A stretch of DNA of 7,829 nt from an uncultured Sutterella sp. (lineage in GTDB: Bacteria > Pseudomonadota > Gammaproteobacteria > Burkholderiales > Burkholderiaceae_F): NCBI GenBank assembly GCA_900552195.1, contig URYO01000049.1:1-7829 (forward strand). The letters are read 5' to 3'. A model generated the notes under the pieces. That model was given only the letters and a program-made list of their open reading frames with translations, had not been told where the DNA came from and ran no database searches. Below are positions 1 to 6,469 of the stretch, one piece after another. Position numbers and translations under genes: made by a program. Every line of letters begins with the position of its first letter. Position 1 is the first letter of the stretch.

Positions 1-240
1 AACTTCTGCGTATTCCAGCGCCACTAATTATTTGAAGTGAATTAAGCTTTATCGCCTTCATCCCATCTAAAATTGAAAATAGATTTCACTCGAAAAAAGG
101 TGTAATTCGTCAGACACTTTCGGGGATGCAGCAGGAGGCTCCGACAAGGAGAGTGTATTTGCTCGAAAGCGTCGCTGTTCAAAGGTAGGGCAGAGACGTT
201 TACGCTGCTTTTCAGTGAGGCTCAGATCTCAACAATTTTT
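1..240. other. Non-coding leader region upstream of leuA
   Basis: No convincing gene is seen here. All three forward frames at the left edge hit a stop codon within 40 bases, so at most a few C-terminal codons of an upstream gene could be present. No good sigma-70 promoter pair was found. The leuA frame itself is open back to 106 but holds no ATG, GTG or TTG before 241. Two Shine-Dalgarno-like purine runs, AGGAGG (133-138) and AAGGAG (146-151), have no well-spaced ATG or GTG behind them. Short complementary segments (168-172 with 202-206; 170-173 with 195-198; 216-220 with 227-231) could form small, partly exclusive hairpins. The last of these is followed by a run of five T directly before the leuA start. 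Confidence 0.5.
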
Positions 241-1812
241 GTGGCTAAAACAATGACAACTGCAAGAGACAAGCTTTTTATTTTCGATACAACCCTTCGT
301 GACGGAGAACAAAGCCCGGGCGCAAGCATGAGCCCGCAGGATAAACTCCGTATCGCCAAGCAGCTCGAATTTCTCGGCGTTGATGTGATCGAAGCCGGTT
401 TTGCTGCTGCCTCTCCCGGAGACTTTGAATCCATCTGCGCAATTTCCAAGGTGATTCGCAACTCTACCGTTTGTTCGCTTGCCCGAGCAAATCCTTCCGA
501 TGTAAGAAAGGCCGGCGAGGCCATTGCCGCAGCCCCGAGACGCCGTATCCATACGTTCATTGCGACTTCTCCCCTTCACATGGAAAAGAAGCTCAACATG
601 ACGCCGGAGCAGGTCATTTCCCGTGCCGTTGAAGCGATTCGCATCGCAAAGGAATACACCGACGACATCGAATTTTCCTGCGAAGACGCTTCTCGCTCGC
701 AGCCTGAATTCCTTTACCGCATCATTGAAGCGGCGATTCGCGAAGGCGCAACGACGATCAATATTCCTGATACCGTCGGATACGCAGTTCCGTCCGAGTT
801 CGGCGCTTTTGTTCGTGATTTGCGTGAACACGTCTATAACTCCGATCAGGCCGTTTGGTCCGTTCACTGCCATAATGATCTCGGACTTGCCGTGGCCAAC
901 TCCTTGTCCGGTGTAGTCCACGGCGGTGCTCGTCAGATCGAGTGCTCCATCAACGGTCTTGGCGAAAGAGCGGGTAACTGCGCTTTAGAAGAAGTCGTCA
1001 TGGCGGTTAAGACCCGTAATGACTTCTTTAAGCTCGGCGTTGACATCAACACTCGTCAGCTCGTTCCGACTTCAAAACTCGTATCTTCTGTCACCGGTTT
1101 CCCCATCCAGCCGAACAAAGCGGTTGTCGGTTCAAATGCCTTCTCGCATGCTTCCGGCATTCATCAGGACGGCGTGATCAAGCATCGCGAAACCTACGAA
1201 ATTATGACCGCAGAAGATGTGGGCTGGACAAGCAATCGTATGGTGCTCGGCAAGCTCTCCGGCAGAAGTGCTTTCCGTCAGCGTGTGCGCGAGCTGGGCA
1301 TTCCGACAAAGAGCGAAGCCGAGATCGATGACGCATTTGCCCGATTCAAAGATTTGGCCGATAGAAAAGTTCAGATTTTTGACGAAGATATTCAGTCGCT
1401 CTTTGATGCTAAGAATATCCAGCCCCAGGAAATTTCTTTTGTTTCTCTGAAGCAGGAAAGCCAAACCGGTAAGACACCGGTAGCTGAAGTGACCTATATG
1501 GACCACGGAGAGCAAAGGGTAGGACGTGCCGAAGGCAACGGTCCTGTCGATGCGACGTTCCAGGCTATTGAAAGCTGCGCCAAGAGCGGAGCAGAACTTC
1601 TGCTCTTCTCGATTAACGCTCTGACTAAGGGTGCCGAAGCCCAGGGCGAAGTGACCGTTCGTTTGTCTGTTGGCGGCCGAGTCGTTAACGGCAACGGATC
1701 GGACCCCGATGTGCTGGCGGCTTCCGCTAAGGCTTACTTAGACGCCTTGAATAAGCTGGCTAAAGTTGAAGAGCGCAAGAATCCTCAGTTCGATCATGAG
1801 CCGACTCCATAA
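241..1812 (+). CDS. leuA: 2-isopropylmalate synthase
   Basis: This enzyme (EC 2.3.3.13) condenses acetyl-CoA with 2-oxoisovalerate to give 2-isopropylmalate, the first committed step of leucine synthesis in the cytosol. The 523-residue product has the family's usual length. The N-terminal HMGL-like TIM barrel shows [12 protein letters not shown] at residues 16-27, HCHND at 209-213 and GERAGN ending at N246. By family knowledge D21, H209, H211 and N246 are the divalent-metal ligands. Residues from about 398 to 507 match the LeuA C-terminal allosteric domain, where leucine gives feedback inhibition. The start is uncertain: GTG at 241 gives the longest form, while ATG at 253 gives an N-terminus (MTTARDKL...) closer to typical LeuA. 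Neither has a well-placed Shine-Dalgarno sequence; the nearest is GAGG at 217-220. A hairpin follows the stop codon. Confidence 0.97.
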   Translation: MAKTMTTARDKLFIFDTTLRDGEQSPGASMSPQDKLRIAKQLEFLGVDVIEAGFAAASPGDFESICAISKVIRNSTVCSLARANPSDVRKAGEAIAAAPRRRIHTFIATSPLHMEKKLNMTPEQVISRAVEAIRIAKEYTDDIEFSCEDASRSQPEFLYRIIEAAIREGATTINIPDTVGYAVPSEFGAFVRDLREHVYNSDQAVWSVHCHNDLGLAVANSLSGVVHGGARQIECSINGLGERAGNCALEEVVMAVKTRNDFFKLGVDINTRQLVPTSKLVSSVTGFPIQPNKAVVGSNAFSHASGIHQDGVIKHRETYEIMTAEDVGWTSNRMVLGKLSGRSAFRQRVRELGIPTKSEAEIDDAFARFKDLADRKVQIFDEDIQSLFDAKNIQPQEISFVSLKQESQTGKTPVAEVTYMDHGEQRVGRAEGNGPVDATFQAIESCAKSGAELLLFSINALTKGAEAQGEVTVRLSVGGRVVNGNGSDPDVLAASAKAYLDALNKLAKVEERKNPQFDHEPTP

Positions 1813-1837
1813 GAGCTGACTTACGAGTAGATTGACA

Positions 1838-1859
1838 GACGGGCGCTTCGGCGCCCGTC
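1838..1859 (+). terminator. UUCG-capped hairpin after leuA
   Basis: A perfect 9-bp GC-rich stem (1838-1846 paired with 1851-1859) is closed by a TTCG loop with C-G closing, the exceptionally stable cUUCGg tetraloop class. It starts 25 bases after the leuA stop. There is no T-run behind it (the next bases are GCTGTAAGG), so as an intrinsic terminator it would be weak. It may instead be a 3' stabiliser of leuA mRNA or a partial terminator that lets some transcription into the next gene. It ends only 5 bases before the downstream gene's Shine-Dalgarno sequence. Confidence 0.6.
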
Positions 1860-1864
1860 GCTGT

Positions 1865-1870
1865 AAGGAG
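1865..1870 (+). promoter_or_regulatory. Ribosome-binding site of the TfoX-domain gene
   Basis: AAGGAG lies 6 bases before the ATG at 1877, a near-ideal spacing and the best Shine-Dalgarno sequence in the window. It fixes the start of the downstream gene and argues that this small gene is really translated. Confidence 0.8.
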
Positions 1871-1876
1871 ATATAG

Positions 1877-2302
1877 ATGGCTTCAGACGCAGAAATGGCT
1901 TCCTATATTGCAGACATGCTCAACTCGCTAGGAGAGGTTCGAATAAAGAGAATGTTCGGAGAATACTGTTTCTATGTGAACGAGAAGCCGGTCGGCTTTC
2001 TGTGTGACAACGAAGTTCTCGTCAAAACCAATGCAGAGATGAGAGCACTGCATCCTGAAATGCCTCAAAAGCTGCTTTTTGACGGAGCGGTCAATCCCAT
2101 GTGGCTGATTGATAATCCGGATGATCGCGAAGCTGTTGAACAATACTTCGGCATTGCGGCAAAGATGCTTCCGGCACCCAAATCAAAGAAACCGAGGTCC
2201 TTAAAAAAGTCCGCAAAAATAAGAAAGTATCGGGACGGAGAGGGGTCGCCATTGAATGATCCTGCCGTAATGGGTGAGGGCACGGAAGAAAACAGTGACT
2301 AA
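1877..2302 (+). CDS. Small TfoX/Sxy N-terminal-domain protein
   Basis: The 141-residue protein resembles stand-alone TfoX_N-domain proteins. About residues 5-95 carry the family's look: an N-terminal helix, then RIKRMFGEYCFYVNEKPVGFL near residue 23, a beta-rich stretch with LVKTN, and a WLID..DDREAVEQYF helix near 76-92. The C-terminal 40 residues are first lysine/arginine-rich (KSKKPRSLKKSAKIRK) and then acidic, probably disordered. The TfoX C-terminal helical domain of full-length Sxy is absent. Full-length Sxy/TfoX activates competence genes in Gammaproteobacteria together with CRP, but single-domain TfoX_N proteins are mostly uncharacterised, so a competence role here is not shown. It may be read from leuA transcription through the UUCG hairpin; no promoter of its own was seen in the 64-base gap. 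No terminator follows, so it may be co-transcribed into rpsO. Confidence 0.82.
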   Translation: MASDAEMASYIADMLNSLGEVRIKRMFGEYCFYVNEKPVGFLCDNEVLVKTNAEMRALHPEMPQKLLFDGAVNPMWLIDNPDDREAVEQYFGIAAKMLPAPKSKKPRSLKKSAKIRKYRDGEGSPLNDPAVMGEGTEENSD

Positions 2303-2335
2303 AAGTTAAGGATCTGATGGAAAACGAGGAGAAGA

Positions 2336-2431
2336 ATGGATTTTTTAGATATAATCTCGACTCGTTTTAATCACGCTCCGGCGTATTTTCCGTCGGAGTC
2401 GCTCGTAACGCCGAAAGGCAAAGGAAAATAA
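2336..2431 (+). CDS. Possible 31-codon upstream ORF in the rpsO leader
   Basis: An ATG at 2336 is preceded by AGGAG at 2327-2331, with 4 bases between, and opens 31 codons (starting [11 protein letters not shown], ending PKGKGK). The TAA at 2429-2431 is one base before the rpsO ATG. This would suit translational coupling to S15. Against it, the lysine/glycine end simply reflects the rpsO Shine-Dalgarno region, the -10 box at 2350 lies inside it so transcripts from that promoter would lack its start, and the sequence matches no family I recognise. It could be a chance ORF. Confidence 0.3.
   Translation: MDFLDIISTRFNHAPAYFPSESLVTPKGKGK
2350..2355 (+). promoter_or_regulatory. Candidate -10 box for rpsO
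   Basis: A perfect TATAAT consensus lies about 80 bases before rpsO. No recognisable -35 hexamer is found 16-18 bases upstream (the position holds AGGAGA), and there is no TG extended -10. Transcription from it would start near 2362, just before the leader hairpin. Ribosomal protein genes commonly have their own promoter, which supports the call, but without a -35 it is only moderate. Confidence 0.5.
2376..2398 (+). promoter_or_regulatory. rpsO leader hairpin, possible S15 autoregulatory site
   Basis: Positions 2376-2383 pair with 2391-2398 in an 8-bp stem including one G-U pair, with a 7-base loop (TATTTTC). A G-C pair (2380-2394) lies next to the G-U pair (2381-2393). Adjacent G-U and G-C pairs are part of the 16S rRNA motif bound by S15, and several unrelated rpsO leaders are known to carry S15-binding structures. 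That this hairpin binds S15 is inference. It ends 22 bases before the rpsO Shine-Dalgarno sequence at 2421-2425. Confidence 0.4.
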
Positions 2432-2432
2432 A

Positions 2433-2702
2433 ATGGCACAGACTACTGCTCAAAAAGCTGAAATCATCGAGAAGTTCGCTCAGTCCAAGGGTGATACCGG
2501 ATCTCCTCAGGTTCAGGTTGCTCTTCTGACAGCTCGTATCAACGAACTCACAGAGCACTTCAAAGTTAACCCGAAAGACCACCACAGCCGTCGCGGTCTT
2601 TTGAAGATGGTTTCCCGCCGTCGTAAGCTCCTTGACTACCTCAAGGGTCGCGACCTCGCAGCTTACAAGGCTTTGATCGAAGCCCTCAACCTGCGTAAGT
2701 AA
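2433..2702 (+). CDS. rpsO: 30S ribosomal protein S15
   Basis: S15 binds 16S rRNA early in small-subunit assembly and helps form bridge B4 to the 50S subunit. The 89-residue product has exactly the usual length. The family signature is clear: [17 protein letters not shown] at about residues 20-36, then the near-invariant [21 protein letters not shown] at about 49-71, which carries the rRNA-contacting residues. The start ATG has AAGGA at 2421-2425, 7 bases upstream. The pairing with pnp downstream is the widely conserved rpsO-pnp order, in which ribosome assembly and RNA turnover genes are partly co-transcribed. A structured leader with a TATAAT box precedes it, and a terminator-like hairpin follows. 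Confidence 0.98.
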   Translation: MAQTTAQKAEIIEKFAQSKGDTGSPQVQVALLTARINELTEHFKVNPKDHHSRRGLLKMVSRRRKLLDYLKGRDLAAYKALIEALNLRK

Positions 2703-2722
2703 TCTTACCGGCATACCGATGA

Positions 2723-2769
2723 GCAGCGGTCCGCGGTTTTGTTACCGTTGACCGCTGTGTTTGTTTTTA
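2723..2769 (+). terminator. Terminator or attenuator between rpsO and pnp
   Basis: Positions 2723-2731 pair with 2750-2758 (8 Watson-Crick pairs plus a closing G-U), with an inner CGG/CCG helix at 2734-2736 and 2745-2747. A T-rich tract, GTTTGTTTTTA (2759-2769), follows directly. This looks like a Rho-independent terminator 20 bases after the rpsO stop. In well-studied rpsO-pnp operons the equivalent terminator is leaky, so partial readthrough into pnp is likely. Confidence 0.72.
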
Positions 2770-2777
2770 CAGATAAG
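2748..2777 (+). promoter_or_regulatory. Candidate pnp promoter
   Basis: TTGACC (2748-2753, five of six to the -35 consensus) is followed after 18 bases by GATAAG (2772-2777, four of six to the -10 consensus). Transcription would start near 2784, just before the two leader hairpins of pnp. The -35 box overlaps the 3' arm of the rpsO terminator stem. A separate pnp promoter between rpsO and pnp is known in Enterobacteria; the match here is moderate. Confidence 0.4.
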
Positions 2778-2793
2778 AATTTTTTAAACCGGA

Positions 2794-2837
2794 ACGTACG
2801 CGCGTTGCTGTATGTACGTAAGGCGGTGAGGACCGCC
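2794..2837 (+). promoter_or_regulatory. Two tandem hairpins in the pnp leader
   Basis: The first hairpin pairs ACGTAC (2794-2799) with GTACGT (2814-2819). The second pairs GGCGGT (2822-2827) with ACCGCC (2832-2837) around a GAGG tetraloop, two bases later. Both lie between the candidate promoter and the pnp start. In E. coli the pnp leader forms a long stem that RNase III cuts and PNPase then degrades, repressing its own synthesis. A similar role here is inference from position and structure; the stems seen are short for RNase III. Confidence 0.45.
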
Positions 2838-2887
2838 GAGTCGTAGATACCGCAATGTGCAGTTCCAAACATAAGGAAAAGAACGAC

Positions 2888-5062
2888 ATGACGATGTTCA
2901 ATAAAGTAGTCAAGTCCTTTAAGTACGGCGATCACAACGTCCGTCTTGAAACCGGCGAAATCGCTCGCCAGGCCTCCGGCGCCGTGATCTGTGACATGGA
3001 CGACACTGTCGTATTAGCCACTGTTGTTGCAAAGAAAGAAATTAAACCGGGTCAGGATTTCTTCCCCCTCACTGTTGATTACATCGAAAAGACTTACGCT
3101 GCCGGCCGTATTCCGGGAGGCTTCTTCAAGCGTGAAGGCCGTCCGAGCGAAAAAGAAACGCTCACTTCCCGCCTGATCGACCGTCCGATTCGTCCGCTGT
3201 TCCCGGAAGGCTTCTTCAATGAAGTTCAGATCATTATTCACGTCCTTTCCGTGAACCCCGAAGTTGATCCGGACATTCCTTCCATGATCGCAGCATCTGC
3301 AGCTCTGGCTGTTTCCGGCGTGCCATTTAACGGCCCGATCGCTGCTGCCCGCGTCGGCTACATTAACAACGAATATGTTCTATGCCCGAACCTTTCTCAG
3401 ATGAAAGATTCCAAGCTCGACCTCGTTGTTGCCGGTACGGAACGTGCCGTTCTGATGGTTGAATCCGAAGCCGATCAGCTCTCTGAAGAAGTCATGCTCG
3501 GCGCCGTGATGTTCGGCCACGAAAAAATGCAGGTTGTTATCGAAGCCATCGACGAACTCGTTGAAGAAGCCGGTAAACCGCTGTGGGATTGGGCTCCTGC
3601 AGAACGCAATCAGCAGCTTGTTGCGCTCATCAATCAGATCGTCGGCAACCGTATTCATGAAGCTTACGAGCATCGCAGCAAACAGGACCGCAACGAATGC
3701 CTGCGCGCGATCTATGACGACGTCAACGAAAAAGTTAACGCTGCTGTTGAAGTCGGCGAACTCGCTGAAATCGGAGAAAACGAAGTCGCAAACATACTCT
3801 TCGAAATGGAAGCTGCCCACGTCCGCGGCAAGATCCTTTCCGGCGAACCACGTATCGACGGCCGCGACACTCGCACTGTTCGTCCGATCGAAATCCGTAC
3901 CGGTGTTCTTCCGCGCGCTCACGGCTCTGCGCTCTTCACCCGTGGTGAAACACAGGCTCTTGTTGTCACAACTCTTGGCACCAAACAGGACGAACAGATC
4001 GTTGACGGTCTGACCGGTGAACAGCGTGAACGCTTCATGCTTCACTACAACATGCCTCCGTTTGCTACCGGTGAAACCGGCCGCGTCGGCTCTCCGAAGA
4101 GACGCGAAATCGGTCATGGCCGTCTGGCTAAACGCGCTCTAACTGCCGTTCTGCCGAACGAAGAAGATTTCCAGTACACCATGCGTGTGGTTTCCGAAAT
4201 CTGCGAATCCAACGGTTCCTCCTCTATGGCCAGTGTCTGCGGCGGCTGCTTGTCTCTGCTTGACGCCGGTGTTCCTCTGAAAGACTTCGTGGCCGGTGTT
4301 GCCATGGGCCTGATCAAGGAAGGCAATAAGTTCGCCGTTCTGACCGATATTCTCGGTGACGAAGACCACCTCGGGGACATGGACTTCAAGGTTGCCGGTA
4401 CCGATCACGGCGTGACTGCTCTGCAGATGGATATCAAGATTGAAGGCATCAGCAAAGAAATCATGCAGGTGGCTTTGGCTCAGGCGAAGGAAGGCCGTAT
4501 GCACATCCTCGGCAAGATGCACGAAGCCGTTGAAGGTCCGAAGACCGAACTTTCTCCGTACGCTCCGCGTCTGGTTTCCTTCAAGATCAATCCGGACAAG
4601 ATCCGTGACGTGATCGGCAAGGGCGGCGCTGTGATTCGTGCCCTGACGGAAGAAACCGGTACACAAATCAACATCGAAGACGACGGTACCGTTACCATCG
4701 CTTCCGTTGACGAAGCCGCCGGTGCAGAAGCCCGCCGTCGTGTTGAAGAACTTGCCGCTACTGTTGAAGTCGGTAAGGTTTACGAAGGCAAGGTTCAGAG
4801 ACTGCTCGACTTCGGCGCTATCGTTCAGGTTCTGCCGGGCCGCGACGGTCTGCTGCACATCAGCCAGATCGCGCATGAACGCGTCAACCAGGTCAGCGAC
4901 TACCTCAAGGAAGGCCAGATCGTTCGCGTGAAGGTTCTTGAGATCGATGACAAGGATCGCATCCGTCTTTCCATGAAGGCTTTGATTGAAAAGCCCGAAC
5001 ACAAGGAAAAGAAGGAAGAAGCTGCTCAGCAGGATGGCAATCCTGACATCATCAAAGGCTAA
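2888..5062 (+). CDS. pnp: Polyribonucleotide nucleotidyltransferase (PNPase)
   Basis: PNPase (EC 2.7.7.8) is a trimeric 3'-to-5' phosphorolytic exoribonuclease that degrades mRNA and can add heteropolymeric tails; it often works with RNase E. The 724-residue form has the family's full layout: first RNase PH core with [16 protein letters not shown], an alpha-helical linker, second RNase PH core with [35 protein letters not shown] and [16 protein letters not shown], a KH domain with GKGG at 577-580, and an S1 domain from about 628. D491 and D497 correspond to the catalytic aspartates D486 and D492 of E. coli. ATG at 2888 was chosen because AAGGA at 2873-2877 precedes it by 10 bases and [11 protein letters not shown] is a typical start. 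An upstream ATG at 2855 would add 11 unusual residues and has no clear binding site; ATG at 2894 is also possible. Confidence 0.98.
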   Translation: MTMFNKVVKSFKYGDHNVRLETGEIARQASGAVICDMDDTVVLATVVAKKEIKPGQDFFPLTVDYIEKTYAAGRIPGGFFKREGRPSEKETLTSRLIDRPIRPLFPEGFFNEVQIIIHVLSVNPEVDPDIPSMIAASAALAVSGVPFNGPIAAARVGYINNEYVLCPNLSQMKDSKLDLVVAGTERAVLMVESEADQLSEEVMLGAVMFGHEKMQVVIEAIDELVEEAGKPLWDWAPAERNQQLVALINQIVGNRIHEAYEHRSKQDRNECLRAIYDDVNEKVNAAVEVGELAEIGENEVANILFEMEAAHVRGKILSGEPRIDGRDTRTVRPIEIRTGVLPRAHGSALFTRGETQALVVTTLGTKQDEQIVDGLTGEQRERFMLHYNMPPFATGETGRVGSPKRREIGHGRLAKRALTAVLPNEEDFQYTMRVVSEICESNGSSSMASVCGGCLSLLDAGVPLKDFVAGVAMGLIKEGNKFAVLTDILGDEDHLGDMDFKVAGTDHGVTALQMDIKIEGISKEIMQVALAQAKEGRMHILGKMHEAVEGPKTELSPYAPRLVSFKINPDKIRDVIGKGGAVIRALTEETGTQINIEDDGTVTIASVDEAAGAEARRRVEELAATVEVGKVYEGKVQRLLDFGAIVQVLPGRDGLLHISQIAHERVNQVSDYLKEGQIVRVKVLEIDDKDRIRLSMKALIEKPEHKEKKEEAAQQDGNPDIIKG

Positions 5063-5090
5063 TTTCCTTTGATTCTGAGATAGCTTAATG

Positions 5091-5122
5091 ACAAAACCGG
5101 CGGCTAAAACCGTCGGTTTTGT
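5091..5122 (+). terminator. Rho-independent terminator after pnp
   Basis: Positions 5091-5103 pair with 5110-5122 in a 13-bp stem with one G-U pair and a 6-base loop (CTAAAA). The 3' arm runs into TTTTGTCTTTC, giving a T-rich tail, and an A-run precedes the 5' arm, so it may also work on the other strand. It lies 28 bases after the pnp stop and separates pnp from hydE as transcription units. Confidence 0.85.
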
Positions 5123-5148
5123 CTTTCAATTTGTTGCGAAAACTAGTA

Positions 5149-5177
5149 ATGACTGCTTCAGATGTCTTTGCCATAAT
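5149..5177 (+). promoter_or_regulatory. Candidate hydE promoter
   Basis: ATGACT (5149-5154, four of six) and CATAAT (5172-5177, five of six) are separated by exactly 17 bases and sit between the pnp terminator and hydE. Transcription would start near 5184, about 30 bases before the hydE ATG. No regulator-binding palindrome typical of FNR (TTGAT-N4-ATCAA) was seen nearby. Confidence 0.45.
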
Positions 5178-5214
5178 GCAGCGATTCACTGATGCACTGT
5201 GACAAGAAAAAGTA

Positions 5215-6414
5215 ATGAAATTGAACGGAAACTCACTCGATGAAGTACTGATGAAGGAAACTTTATCCGATGAGGATATCGTGTTCCTGCTCGGTCTGAC
5301 CGAACCTGAAGACTGCAAGAAGCTTCAGGAAGCTGCCTATAAGAAGACCACCGAGCTTATGGGCAATAAGGTTTATTACCGCGGACTCATTGAAGTCTCT
5401 AACGTCTGCACGGTTGACTGCCGTTACTGCGGCATCCGCAAAGATAACTACGGTGTTCACCGCTATACGCTTACCAAAGATGAAATCTTGGGTGCGGCAA
5501 TGTTTGCGGCTGAAAACGGCTACGGAAGCATCTGTCTTCAAGCCGGAGAGCGCAACGATCCGAAGTTTATTTCCTTTATCTCGGACTGCCTAAGAGAGAT
5601 TCATCGCAAGACGGTCTCAGAGAGCCTTCTGGATGGTCTCGGCATTACCTTGAGTCTCGGAGATCAGACGAAAGAAGTCTACGAAGAATGGGCGGAAGCC
5701 AGCGGCAACCGCAAGAATCTTCGTTATCTCGCACGCTTTGAAAGCTCTAATCACGAACTTTTTGATTTTCTTCATAACGTTCCTCACAAGAAGTCCAAAC
5801 ATCTGGAGCATCGTCTCCAGTGCTTGCAGTGGCTTAAAGAGTGCGGATATCAGGTCGGTACCGGCGTGATGATCGGAATCCCGGGCCAGACCCTGGAAGA
5901 TTTGTGTTCGGACATTCGTTTGTTCCAGAAGCTTGAAGCAGACATGATCGGCATGGGCCCCTACCTCATGAGCGAGGGCGGGGATCTGAAGTCTTTGGGC
6001 CAAACGGAAAACAAAAAGCTTTTCCAGCTTTCTTTGAACATGATTGCGATCACGCGTTTGGTGATGGGCAATATCAATATTGCCGCCGCGACAGCGATGC
6101 AGGTTTTGGATCCTCAGGGCCGAGAAACTGCGATTTCTTACGGCGCCAATGTCGTGATGCCGAATCTGACTCCGCTGCAGTACCGAGAAGGCTATCAGCT
6201 GTATGACAAGAAACCGGGACTCAAAGATGATCCGGAAACCTTCGGTCTGAAGCTTGAAGAACGCATTCAATCGAAGGGCAGAGAAGTCGGCTGGAATCTT
6301 TCCGGATCGTCGAGAAAGTGGCTGAACCGCACCGGCAACTCTCAGGAAGGCTACGACGGCAAAAAGAGCGCCGGCGAGCAGTCCGTGGTGTGGATTAAAT
6401 CAACTGACTCGTAA
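5215..6414 (+). CDS. hydE: Radical SAM protein, probable [FeFe]-hydrogenase maturase HydE
   Basis: HydE is a radical S-adenosylmethionine enzyme that, with HydG and HydF, builds the 2Fe subcluster of the [FeFe]-hydrogenase H-cluster. The 399-residue protein has the radical SAM CX3CX2C motif (C65, C69, C72) in CTVDCRYCGIRKDN, then HRYTLTKDEIL, LQAGE at 109-112, GVMIGIPGQTLEDL near 217-230, DMIGMGPY near 243-250 and ANVVMPNLTP near 311-320. These match the BioB-like HydE family by recall. The cysteines that hold a second cluster in some HydE proteins (Thermotoga type, in the 330-350 region) are absent, which is common in the family. About 30 extra C-terminal residues follow GREVGWNLSG. An in-frame stop at 5200 limits the start; no strong Shine-Dalgarno is seen, and ATG at 5251 is an alternative. 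Related PylB (methylornithine synthase) is less likely. No hydF, hydG or hydrogenase gene lies in this window. Confidence 0.82.
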   Translation: MKLNGNSLDEVLMKETLSDEDIVFLLGLTEPEDCKKLQEAAYKKTTELMGNKVYYRGLIEVSNVCTVDCRYCGIRKDNYGVHRYTLTKDEILGAAMFAAENGYGSICLQAGERNDPKFISFISDCLREIHRKTVSESLLDGLGITLSLGDQTKEVYEEWAEASGNRKNLRYLARFESSNHELFDFLHNVPHKKSKHLEHRLQCLQWLKECGYQVGTGVMIGIPGQTLEDLCSDIRLFQKLEADMIGMGPYLMSEGGDLKSLGQTENKKLFQLSLNMIAITRLVMGNINIAAATAMQVLDPQGRETAISYGANVVMPNLTPLQYREGYQLYDKKPGLKDDPETFGLKLEERIQSKGREVGWNLSGSSRKWLNRTGNSQEGYDGKKSAGEQSVVWIKSTDS

Positions 6415-6424
6415 AACTACGAGT
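6407..6424 (+). repeat. Inverted repeat over the hydE stop codon
   Basis: ACTCGTA (6407-6413) and TACGAGT (6418-6424) form a perfect 7-bp inverted repeat around AAAC. It includes the hydE TAA (6412-6414). No T-run follows (AAAATTCGG), so it is not a standard terminator. It could be an mRNA 3'-end hairpin or a protein-binding site before tpiA. Confidence 0.5.
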
Positions 6425-6469
6425 AAAATTCGGTATTTAGTTTCTACAACAGAGTATTGGAGTTATCTG

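Noticed and set aside
1..61. Reverse ORF beginning at 61 and open to the left edge (20 codons), possibly a divergent gene
   Set aside because: Twenty open codons are easily due to chance, there is no clear ribosome-binding site, and nothing in the translation is recognisable.
229..921. Reverse-strand ORF of 230 codons opposite the 5' part of leuA
   Set aside because: It overlaps a clear leuA frame, matches no family I recognise, and fits an antisense shadow of strong codon bias.
2855..2887. Extended pnp start at 2855, adding 11 residues ([11 protein letters not shown])
   Set aside because: No Shine-Dalgarno sequence fits that ATG, the extra residues are unlike PNPase N-termini, and AAGGA at 2873 serves the ATG at 2888.
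3380..5002. Two long reverse-strand ORFs of 245 and 287 codons (3380-4117 and 4139-5002) opposite pnp
   Set aside because: They lie wholly opposite a clear pnp with all catalytic motifs. Their translations look like codon-bias shadows, rich in F, V, D and N, without recognisable domains or upstream binding sites.
5617..6270. Reverse-strand ORF of 217 codons opposite hydE
   Set aside because: The forward frame has the radical SAM motifs and family features; the reverse translation shows no domain.
6424..6439. TAAAAT or TATTTA as a -10 box for tpiA
   Set aside because: Neither has a recognisable -35 hexamer at 16-18 bases, so no promoter is called.
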